NCBI GenBank assembly: GCA_035048485.1
Contig: CM068590.1
Span: 9,165,329-9,229,328 of the forward strand
DNA: 64,000 bases
Direction: 5' to 3'
Origin: Pteria penguin
Taxonomy: Eukaryota > Mollusca > Bivalvia > Pterioida > Pteriidae
The notes under the pieces were generated by a model. That model saw only the letters and a list, made by a program, of their open reading frames with translations, made no database searches and was not told the DNA's origin. Below are positions 1 to 11,100 of the stretch, piece after piece; position 1 is the stretch's first letter, and each line of letters opens with the position of its first letter. Position numbers and translations under genes: made by a program.

Positions 1-195
1 CAACTAATCACCAACTCCACAGTATCAGCTAATCACCAGCTGCTTGGTGTCAACTAATCACCAGCTGCTTGGTGTCAACTAATCACCAGCTGCTTGGTAT
101 CAGCTAATCACCAACTGCTTGGTGTCAACTAATCACCAGCTGCTTAGTATCAGCTAATCACCAACTGCTTGGTATTAACTGATCATTAGCTGCTC
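1..195. repeat. 25-bp tandem array
   Basis: Head-to-tail units of about 25 bp built around AATCACCAGCTGCTTGGT, with two alternating variants (CAGCTGCTTGGTG and CAACTGCTTGGTA). About seven copies are visible and the array probably continues left of the window. No coding potential is seen. Confidence 0.85.
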
Positions 196-475
196 AATGT
201 TTCATTATATACAAAAAAACATACTTGAACCACAAATAGTACAAAGTCCAGCGTGCTGTATAAGGCTAAAACACTCACTGTACATGTTAATGTAAGTATC
301 TTACATGTCATCTTGCATCTGAACTGATGCTTAAATGGTAGCTGACAGTGAAACAGATTTAATTAACTCTTCATGTCACCTGGCTATAAATCTACAAAGA
401 GTGTCAATTATATGTTTACATGTATATATTTGACTATTTATAGAACATGATATTAACTACATGACATGTAAATCA
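196..475. other. unique spacer, nothing recognised
   Basis: AT-rich sequence between two arrays. I see no gene, RNA or element. Confidence 0.5.
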
Positions 476-770
476 CTGACTCAGTATAGATTGGCAGTGG
501 TAACAAACACTGGCTCTGTATAGATTGGCAGTGGTAACAAACACTGGCTCTGTATAGAATGGCAGTGGTAACAAACACTGGCTCTGTATAGAATGGCAGT
601 GGTTACAAACACTGGTTCTGTATAGATTGGCAGTGGTTACAAACACTGGCTCTGAATAGATTAGCAGTAGTTGCAAACACTGGCTCAGTATAGATTGGCA
701 GTGGTTACAAACCTTTACTCCATATAGATTGGCAGTAATTACAAACACTGACTCTGTATAGGTTGGCATT
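476..770. repeat. 34-bp tandem array
   Basis: About eight head-to-tail copies of a 34-bp unit containing GGCTCTGTATAGATTGGCAG followed by a TGGTAACAAAC tail. Point variants are common. The open frame across it on the minus strand follows from the repeat and is not a gene. Confidence 0.85.
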
Positions 771-1198
771 GCTTAAGTCGTATAAATGAATTCAAGTTCT
801 AACGCTATAAAACTAATAATGACTACTTCATTGTAGGAATTAAGCATACACATTGACAATTTTGTGGGTGGAGTTGATGACAGAAACTTGTGTCATTCAT
901 AATAGTATAATTATTAGCAACGTACATCTGAGAGAGGAGCATGCGTTTCTTAAGACAATAAACAGCATATGGTGGATCAAGAATTTGAGAAATTTGGATG
1001 GTTGCCTTAAGAGCTAGGTGTGAAAATAGAAAGGAAAACAATATAAGAATGATGAACAAATTTGGGAGCTGGTCTACCACTCTTTATAAATCTGCCACTG
1101 TTTTGGATGAATTTTATGAAATGATGGTGATGATGATAGAGTTTGTAGTTTAAACATCACTATTGTCCATGTTAACATGCATCTGAATCATAGAAATA
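771..1198. other. unique spacer, nothing recognised
   Basis: No gene or element is recognised. The minus-strand open frame of 85 codons at 823-1080 has no recognisable domain, intron context or homologue known to me. Confidence 0.45.
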
Positions 1199-1597
1199 CA
1201 GGTATACGTCATACCAGTACATATCCCATTGTCATGGAATACTAGGTATACGTCATACCAGTACATATCCCATTGTCATGGAATACTAGGTATACGTCAT
1301 ACCAGTACACATCCCATTGTCATGGAATACTAGGTATACGTCATACCATAACATATCCCATTGTCATGGAATACTAGGTATACGTCATACCAGTACATAT
1401 CCCACTGTCATGGAATACTAGGTATACGTCATACCATAACATATCCCATTGTCATGGAATACTAGGTATACGTCATACCAGTACATATCCCATTGTCATG
1501 GAATACTAGGTATATGTCATACCAGTACATATCCCACTGTCGTGGAATAATAGGTATACGTCATACTAGTACATATCCCATTGTCATGGAATACTAG
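1199..1597. repeat. 44-bp tandem array
   Basis: Nine head-to-tail copies of a 44-bp unit that begins AGGTATACGTCATACCAG and ends TGTCATGGAATACT. Copies differ at a few positions only, which points to recent amplification or homogenisation. Confidence 0.9.
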
Positions 1598-2164
1598 CAT
1601 TCATGTCTCCGATACATGTACATATATATGTATTACATAAATATGGTCGTCTAAACCAAATATTGACATTAACATCAACACAACTATGTATTTTACCAAA
1701 CTGTGTTTAATGTATTCAGTTGAGATGAAGTTGAACTCTGGTCATTTATCTTCAGTCTTTTCATTAAGCTGATGTATGCCATGGCACATCACTCACTTCT
1801 GAAAAAAGGGGGCTTTATTCAGAAGAAAATGACCTTCCACCAGCCAAGGGTTATTATAGAAAAAGGTTGTTTTCAATGTTCATCATTCCCTTTTTTTTAA
1901 GTAATTGTTCCAACATTAGCACTGTTATTTCATATGCTAAAACATAATCTGCCCATGTACCTGCCACCCTTTTTTGAAATTATTTGCATTTTGATCCCTT
2001 AGAGGACTGGAGTCCTACATATTAATTAATTCATTATGGAGCTCATCAAATCTTTGGATATTACATCACAACATCACCTTTAGGTTGCTGTTTCCAAAAA
2101 GAATTTTGGTGTGTTATTTCCTGCATCACTATAAGTAATTTAGTTGTGGCATTAATACTCTACC
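1598..2164. other. unique spacer, nothing recognised
   Basis: AT-rich single-copy sequence between two arrays. I see no gene, RNA or transposon ends in it. Confidence 0.45.
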
Positions 2165-3450
2165 ATTTACCACTGTGTACCATCCTATAGGTCTTTAATA
2201 CAGGTGTGGCATTATCCTCTCCACAAACCACTGCCTGCCATCCTATAGGTCATATAATCCAGGGGTGGCATTATCCTCTCACAAACCACTAGCTACCATC
2301 CTATAGGTCAAATAATCCAGGTGTGGCATTATCCTTCAACACAAACATCTACCTGCCATCCTATTGGTCAAATAATCCGTGTGTGGCATTATCGATCCTC
2401 CCCACACACCACTACCTGTCATCCTATAGGTTAAATAATCCAGGTGTGGCATTATCCTCACAAACCACTAGCTACCATCCTATAAGTCAAATTATCCAGG
2501 TGTGGAAATAATCTTTCAACACAAACCACTTCTTGCCTACTTGTAAGTCAAATAATCCAAGTGTGGCATTATCCTTCAACACAAACCACTACTTGCCATC
2601 TTATAAGTCAAATAATCCAGGTGTGGCATTTTCCTTAAACAAACCACTACCTGCCATCCTATAGGTCAAATAATCCAGGTGCGGCATTATCCTCTCAAAC
2701 CACTAGCTACCATCCTATGGGTCAAATAATCCTGGTGTGGCATTATCCTTCAACACAAACCACTACCTGCCATCCTATAGGTCAAATAATCCAGGTGTGG
2801 CATTATCCTCTCAAACCACTAGCTACCATCCTATGGGTCAAATAATCCTGGTGTGGCATTATCCTTCAACACAAACCACTACCTGCCATCTTATAGGTCA
2901 AATAATCCAGGTGTGGCATTATCCTCTTCACAAACCACTACCTGCCATCCTATAAGTCAAATAATCCAGGTGTGGCATTATCCTCTCAAACCATTAGCTA
3001 CCATCCTATAATTTCAAATAATCCTGGTGTGGCATTATCCTTCAACACAAACCACTACCTGCCATCTTATAGGTCAAATTACCCAGGTTTGCATTATTCT
3101 TCAACACAAACCACTACTTGCCATCTTATAGGTCAAATAATCCAGGTGTGGCATTATCCTCTCCACAAACCACTACCTGCCATCCTATAGGTCATATATT
3201 CCAGGGGTAGCATTATCCTCTCCACAAACCACTGCCTGCCATCCTATAGGTCATATAATCCAGGGGTGGCATTATCCCCTCACAAACCACTAGCTATCAT
3301 CCTATAGGTCAAATAATCTAGGTGTGGCATTATCCTTCAACTCAAACCTCTACCTGCCATCCTATAGGTCAAATAATCTGGGTATGGCATTATCCTCTCC
3401 ACAGACTACTAGCTACTACCATACAGGTGTAATGATCTAATATTTGCATT
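2165..3450. repeat. about 60-bp tandem array
   Basis: About 20 copies of a 53-60 bp unit carrying CAGGTGTGGCATTATCCT and CTGCCATCCTATAGGTCAAA. Indels in the middle of the unit (CTCTCC, TTCAACA, CTCA) make the period vary. The short plus-strand open frames at 2323-3190 are repeat-derived. Confidence 0.9.
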
Positions 3451-4340
3451 ATCCTCCATCATTTAGCAATCACTGCCTCCACATTATATATCATAATCCT
3501 GACATGGTGTTAAACAACTATTAAACAAAAAATCAAAACAATTCCTGATCAATTCATGTCAAAAGAAAGTACAATTGTTAAATGTACAAAATAAAACATT
3601 GAAGAGAAGTTACAGCTAATGGTATTGTACTGATTTAATTGATGATAGATAGATTACTGTTTTACACTGGGAATACTGCACCTGATTATGATGATGGTTA
3701 TAGATAAAAACTGATTTACTTCAAACTGGGAATACTGCATGCAGTTACAGCAAAAGTTATTGATGATAATAATATTGTATATTATATACTCATCCCTCCT
3801 GACTTATACCATGAAAGAATTTCATGAATGATTAATCCGATATATATACACAGTATTATATGTTATAATACAGAGATATACATGTATATAACAGTTATAT
3901 CTAATAAGTGAAATATCTGCAGTGTTTCCGTTACAGTACGAAGTAATGAAATATTTATAAAGAAGTATAATATGAAACTATCAAATGGAGCACACATATA
4001 GATTATAAGACATGAAGACAGGTTGACAGTAAGGAAAAAGAGAACAGAGAATGTTATACATGTAGGCCATGCAACAAATAATAATCGTATGCATCTTGAT
4101 AAACCACATATCATACCTTTAAAAAAAATCATAATTTGCGACACTATGTTGAAAATGTTTGAAACTTCCTGTTTCTGCAATTTACAGAATTATTGAAAGT
4201 GACATAAATTTCTAATAAATGAATCATTTTCCGAACTAAAAGAGGAACCAGACTTTGACACTCTTACTCCTTCAATGTACCATATAAAACTTGTATTCAT
4301 GACTGTCACATCGTAGCATGCATGTTACGCTTTCCTGTAT
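3451..4340 (-). other. METTL16 3' UTR and downstream flank
   Basis: This region follows the METTL16 stop codon on the minus strand, so its proximal part should be 3' UTR. I found no canonical AATAAA on the minus strand between the stop and 3450, so the cleavage site cannot be placed. A short imperfect direct duplication (ACTGGGAATACTGCA) lies near 3666 and 3725. Confidence 0.4.
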
Positions 4341-5126
4341 TCACTGAACAGTTGTATTTGCAACTAGCTGTTCATTATTATTGGATTTGGTTTTATTTTT
4401 CAGAAACTGCAAAATCTGATGTAGAAACTCTCTGTTCTGACCGTCTCTCCATATCATTTCCAATGTAAACCCATTCTCCTCTTTGACATTAAGTTTGAAC
4501 TTTACAATGAAATCTTCTGTTGTTATATCTGTGTCACTGTGACAGTGGTCTTTTGTATTTGAAAAAGGCACAATATTACTTATGAAAGATTTCTCTGAAG
4601 CTGATGTACTCTCTTCTGATTTATGCAGCTCCAAAGAATCTGAGACACTTTGAGCTCCATCCATTTGGGGTTTCGAGCTGTCAACATCTTTCATGGTCTG
4701 TTGGTTTTCAGTTTTTGACTGGTCTGTTGTATCATCATTCACCATTTTTTTTCCCTTCTTTTCATCTGCATTTTGCGTAGAATAATCAGTGTTTAAAACG
4801 CAGTCATCAGAGACGGAACTAAAACGTTTCTTTTTCAGGATATTTTCTCCTTCACAATCATCAGTTACTTTCCGTTTAAGTTCTGGTATATCTCCCAATC
4901 TCTCATCAACAACTTTATAACCCCTAAGATCTTCACCTTGTGACACTACTTTATCATTTTTCTTGTCGTCTTGGTCTGGACTACAGGTCACCAACGTTGG
5001 TACCAAGTCGGCAGATTTATTCTTCTTTGCTCTTCTTTTACGGCGCTGGTTCGACCAGGTGTTTTCTGTTGCACTCATTTCAAATGAAACACACTGCTTG
5101 GACTGACTTGAAGATTCACATTTTAT
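4341..5126 (-). CDS. METTL16: METTL16 coding exon 7 (terminal)
   Basis: Encodes residues 337-597. The start (IKCESSSQSKQCVSFEMSAT) and ENTW..QRRKRR align with human VPCGKEEVSLFLTAIENSW..RRKKR. A long Ser/Asp/Lys-rich, probably disordered linker follows. The end (FKLNVKEENGFTLEMIWRDG then QNREFLHQI) matches the C-terminal VCR segment of human METTL16. Acceptor ATATTACAG; stop TGA at 4343-4341. Confidence 0.94.
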   Translation of the reverse strand: MKCESSSQSKQCVSFEMSATENTWSNQRRKRRAKKNKSADLVPTLVTCSPDQDDKKNDKVVSQGEDLRGYKVVDERLGDIPELKRKVTDDCEGENILKKKRFSSVSDDCVLNTDYSTQNADEKKGKKMVNDDTTDQSKTENQQTMKDVDSSKPQMDGAQSVSDSLELHKSEESTSASEKSFISNIVPFSNTKDHCHSDTDITTEDFIVKFKLNVKEENGFTLEMIWRDGQNREFLHQILQFLKNKTKSNNNEQLVANTTVQ

Positions 5127-8100
5127 CTGTAATATTGAAAGCATGAAATTATAATTATAGAATTTGTTTAGTATTCACTCAAATAATTTTTTTCCAAAGA
5201 GTAGTCAATATATGATAATAATAATGAGATAAACAGAGTGGAACTTTACATACATGTATGCCAATAGAATGAAATAGCTTAATTTGCTTGAAATTATTTT
5301 GTCCTTAAAGTAATTATTTTGTGTTTGTGTTTAATTCCACATTCCTTTTAAAAGAATGACTTAAAAAGCTGATAAATACAGTTTTTCCTGCATGAAAGCT
5401 GCACTAAATAAAATATTAAAAATTCAAATCATGCCATGACACCTTAATTTGAAAATGTGTAATATGATCCATCTGACACTTTATCAAGTTCTAATTATGT
5501 ACAATCTCTCTGTATCATCATTCTCCTCCCCTACTTATCTCTCTGTATCATCATTCTCCTCCCCTACTTATCTCTCTGTATCATCATTCTCCTCCTCTAC
5601 TTATCTCTCTGTATCATCATTCTCCTCCTCTATTTATCTCTTTGTATCATCATTCTCCTCCTCTATTTATCTCTCTGTATCATCATTCTCCTCCTCTACT
5701 TAACTCTCTGTATCATCATTCTCCTCCCCTATTTATCTCTCTGTATCATCATTCTCCTCCCCTATTTCTCTCTGTGTATCATCATTCTCCTCCTCTATTT
5801 ATCTCTCTGTATCATCCTTCTCCTCCTCTATTTATCTCTCTGTATCATCATTCTCCTCCCCTATATATCTCTCTGTATCATAATTCTCCTCCTCTACTTA
5901 TCTCTCTGTATCATCATTCTCCTCCTCTATTTATCTCTCTGTATCATCATTCTCCTCCTCTATTTATCTCCTCCTCTATTTATCTCTCTGTATCATCATT
6001 CTCCTCCCCTATTTATCTCTCTGTATCATCATTCTCCTCCTCTATTTATCTCTCTGTATCATCATTCTCCTCCCCTATTTATCTCTCTGTATCATCATTC
6101 TCCTCCTCTACTTATCTCTCTGTATCATCATTCTCCTCCTCTACTTATCTCTCTGTATCATCATTCTCCTCCTCTATTTATCTCTCTGTATCATCATTCT
6201 CCCCTATTTATCTCTCTGTATCATCATTCTCCTCCCCTATTTATCTCTCTGTATCATCATTCTCCTCCCCTATTTATCTCTCTGTATCATCATTCTCCCC
6301 TATTTATCTCTCTGTATCATCATTCTCCTCCTCTATTTATCTCTCTGTATCATCATTCTCCTCCCCTATTTATCTCTCTGTATCATCATTCTCCTCCCCT
6401 ATTTATCTCTCTGTATCATCATTCTCCTCCTCTACTTATCTCTCTGTATCATCATTCTCCTCCCCTATTTATCTCTCTGTATCATCATTCGCCTCCCCTA
6501 CTTATCTCTCTGTATCATCATTCTCCTCCTCTACTTATCTCTCTGTATCATCATTCTCCTCTTCTATTTATCTCTCTGTATCATCATTCTCCTCCTCTAC
6601 TTATCTCTCTGTATCATCATTCTCCTCTTCTATTTATCTCTCTGTATCATCATTCTCCTCCTCTATTTATCTCTCTGTATCATCATTCTCCTCCTCTATT
6701 TATCTCTCTGTATCATCATTCTCCTCCTCTACTTATCTCTCTGTATCATCATTCTCCTCCTCTACTTATCTCTCTGTATCATCATTCTCCCCTATTTATC
6801 TCTCTGTATCATCATTCTCCTCCTCTATTTATCTCTCTGTATCATCATTCTCCTCCTCTACTTATCACTCTGTATCATCATTCTCTTCCCCTATTTATCT
6901 CTCTGTATCATCATTCTCCTACTCTACTGATCTCTCTGTATCATCATTCTCCTCCCCTATTTATCTCTCTGTATCATCATCCTCCTCCTCTACTTATCTC
7001 TCTGTATCATCATTCTCCTCCTCTACTTATCTCTCTGTGTCATCATTCTCCTCCCCTATTTATCTCTCTGTATAATCATTCTCCTCCCCTATTTATCTCT
7101 TTGTATCATCATTCTCCTCCTCTACTTATCTCTCTGTATCATCATTCTCCTCCTCTACTTATCTGTCTGTATCATCATTCTCCTCCTCTATTTATCTCTC
7201 TGTATCATCATTATCCTCTATTTATCTCTCTGTATCATCCTTCTCCTCCCCTACTTATCTCTCTGACTCTGTATCATAATTCTCCTCCCCTATTTATCTC
7301 TCTGTATCATCATTTTCCTCCTCTACTTATCACTCTGTATCATCATTCTCCTCCTCTTTTTTTCTCTGTATCATCATTCTCCTCCCCTATTTATCTCTCT
7401 GTATCAACATTCTCCTCCTCTACTTATCTCTCTGTATCATCATTCTCCTCCCCTATTTATCTCTCTGTATCATCATTCTCCTCCTCTACTTATCTCTCTG
7501 TATCATCATTCTCCTTCCCTATTTATCTCTCTGTATCATCATTCTCCTCCCCTATTTATCTCTCTGTATCATCATTCTCCTCCTCTACTTATCTCTCTGT
7601 ATCATCATTCTCCTCCTCTATTTATCTCTCTGTATCATCATTCTCCTCCTCTATTTATCTCTCTGNNNNNNNNNNNNNNNNNNNNNNNNNNNNNNNNNNN
7701 NNNNNNNNNNNNNNNNNNNNNNNNNNNNNNNNNNNNNNNNNNNNNNNNNNNNNNNNNNNNNNNNNNNNNNNNNNNNNNNNNNNNNNNNNNNNNNNNNNNN
7801 NNNNNNNNNNNNNNNNNNNNNNNNNNNNNNNNNNNNNNNNNNNNNNNNNNNNNNNNNNNNNNNNNNNNNNNNNNNNNNNNNNNNNNNNNNNNNNNNNNNN
7901 NNNNNNNNNNNNNNNNNNNNNNNNNNNNNNNNNNNNNNNNNNNNNNNNNNNNNNNNNNNNNNNNNNNNNNNNNNNNNNNNNNNNNNNNNNNNNNNNNNNN
8001 NNNNNNNNNNNNNNNNNNNNNNNNNNNNNNNNNNNNNNNNNNNNNNNNNNNNNNNNNNNNNNNNNNNNNNNNNNNNNNNNNNNNNNNNNNNNNNNNNNNN

Positions 8101-11100
8101 NNNNNNNNNNNNNNNNNNNNNNNNNNNNNNNNNNNNNNNNNNNNNNNNNNNNNNNNNNNNNNNNNTCATCATTCTCCTCCCCTATTTATCTCTCTGTATC
8201 ATAATTCTCCTCCCCTATTTATCTCTCTGTATCATAATTCTCCTCCCCTATTTATCTCTCTGTATCATAATTCTCCTCCCCTATTTTTCTCTCTATATCA
8301 TCATTCTCCTCCCCTACTTATCTCTCTGTATCATCATTCTCCTCCCCTACTTATCTCTCTGTATCATCATTCTCCTCCCCTACTTATCTCTCTTTATCAT
8401 CATTCTCCTCTATTTATCTCTGTATCATCATTCTCCTCCCCTATTTATCTCTCTGTATCATCATTCTCCTCCCCTACTTATCTCTCTGTATCATCATTCT
8501 CCTCCTCTATTTATCTCTCTGTATCATCATTCTCCTCCTCTACTTATCTCTCTGTATCATCATTCTCCTCTATTTATCTCTGTATCATCCTTCTCCTCCC
8601 CTATTTATCTCTCTGTATCATCATTCTCCTCCCCTACTTATCTCTCTGAATCATCATTCTCCTCCTCTATTTATCTCTCTGTATCATCATTCTCCTCCTC
8701 TACTTATCTCTCTGTATCATCATTCTCCTCCCCTACTTATCTCTCTGTATCATCATTCTCTTCCCCTACTTATCTCTCTGTATCATCATTCTCTTCCCCT
8801 ACTTATCTCTCAGTATCATCATTCTCCTCCCCTATTTATCTCTCTGTATCATCATTCTCCTCCTCTATTTATCTCTCTGTATCATCATTCTCCTCCCCTA
8901 CTTATCTCTCTATATCATCATTCTCCTCCTCTATTTATCTCTCTGTATCATCATTCTCCTCCCCTACTTATCTCTCTGTATCATCATTCTCCTCCCCTAC
9001 TTATCTCTCTGTATCATCATTCTCCTCCCCTACTTATCTCTCTGTATCATCATTCTCCTCCTCTACTTATCTCTCTGTATCATCATTCTCCTCCTCTATT
9101 TATCTCTCTGTATCATCATTCTCCTCCCCTACTTATCTCTCTGTATCATCATTCTCCTCCTCTTCTTTTCTCTCTGTATCATCATTCTCCTCCCCTATTT
9201 ATCTCTCTGTATCATCATTCTCCTCCCCTACTTATCTCTCTGTATCATCATTCTCCTCCCCTACTTATCTCTCTGTATCATCATTCTCCTCCTCTTCTTT
9301 TCTCTCTATATCATCATTCTCCTCCCCTATTTATCTCTCTGTATCATCATTCTCCTCCCCTACTTATCTCTCTGTATCATCATTCTCCTCCCCTATTTAT
9401 CTCTCTGTATCATCATTCTCTTCCCCTACTTATCTCTCTGTATCATCATTCTCCTCCCCTATTTATCTCTCTGTATCATCATTCTCCTCCTCTACTTATC
9501 TCTCTGTATCATCATTCTCCCCTATTTATCTCTCTGTATCATAATTCTCCTCCCCTATTTATCTCTCTGTATCATCATTCTCCTCCCCTATTTATCTCTC
9601 TGTATCATAATTCTCCTCCCCTATTTATCTCTCTATATCATCATTCTCCTCCCCTACTTATCTCTCTGTATCATCATTCTCCTCCTCTACTTATCTCTCT
9701 GTATCATCATTCTCCTCCTCTATTTATCTCTCTGTATCATCATTCTCCCCTATTTATCTCTCTGTATCATAATTCTCCTCCCCTATTTATCTCTCTGTAT
9801 CATCATTCTCCTCCCCTACTTATCTCTCTGTATCATCATTCTCCTCCCCTATTTATCTCTCTGTATCATTATTCTCCTCCTCTATTTATCTCTCTGTATC
9901 ATAATTCTCCTCCCCTATTTATCTCTCTGTATCATAATTCTCCTCCCCTATTTATCTCTCTGTATCATAATTCTCCTCCCCTATTTATCTCTCTGTATCA
10001 TAATTCTCCTCCCCTATTTTTCTCTCTATATCATCATTCTCCTCCCCTACTTATCTCTCTGTATCATCATTCTCCTCCCCTACTTATCTCTCTGTATCAT
10101 CATTCTCCTCCCCTACTTATCTCTCTTTATCATCATTCTCCTCTATTTATCTCTGTATCATCATTCTCCTCCCCTATTTATCTCTCTGTATCATCATTCT
10201 CCTCCCCTACTTATCTCTCTGAATCATCATTCTCCTCCTCTATTTATCTCTCTGTATCATCATTCTCCTCCTCTACTTATCTCTCTGTATCATCATTCTC
10301 CTCCTCTACTTATCACTCTGTATCATCATTCTCCTCCCCTATTTATCTCTCTGTATCATCATTCTCCTCCCCTATTTATCTCTCTGTATCATCATTCTCC
10401 TCCTCTATTTATCTCTCTGTATCATCATTCTCCTCCTCTATTTATCTCTCTGTATCATCATTCTCCTCCCCTATTTATCTCTCTGTATCATCATTCTCCT
10501 CCTCTATTTATCTCTCTGTATCATCATTCTCCTCCTCTATTTATCTCTCTGTATCATCATTCTCCCCTATTTATCTCTCTGTATCATCATTCTCCTCCCC
10601 TATTTATCTCTCTGTATCATCATTCTCCTCCCCTACTTATCTCTCTGTATCATCATTCTCCTCCTCTATTTATCTCTCTGTATCATCATTCTCCTCCCCT
10701 ACTTATCTCTCTATATCATCATTCTCCTCCTCTATTTATCTCTCTGTATCATCATTCTCCTACCAGGATGTAAGAATAATGCTCACTTAAGATGAGTAAC
10801 TCTCTCTAGCATGCTCTCCTCACTCATGTGGTAAATCAATTATTTCATAAGATGATGCAGCCATACAGTTGATCTATATCTTTTTGATGCTTATGTTCTT
10901 TCCAATTGATATTTAAATCAAATACTTTGTTGAAAACAGAATTTTGATTTACTGCAGATTTAGAAAGTAGATGTAGGTAAAACATACATATCCAGTTTAA
11001 CAAAATTACCTAGATTACAGTCCCCCCTCCCCATTTTCTTTCCAGTATAAATTAAAAATTCACTACAAAAATCTCATAACTTTTTTCCTGAATCTTATGT

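Noticed and set aside
5449..8204. Plus-strand frames encoding YLSVSSFSSSI repeats (84, 477 and 367 codons)
   Set aside because: The 33-bp unit is a multiple of 3 and happens to lack stops. The frames are antisense to METTL16, broken by unit-length changes, and one runs through the N gap.
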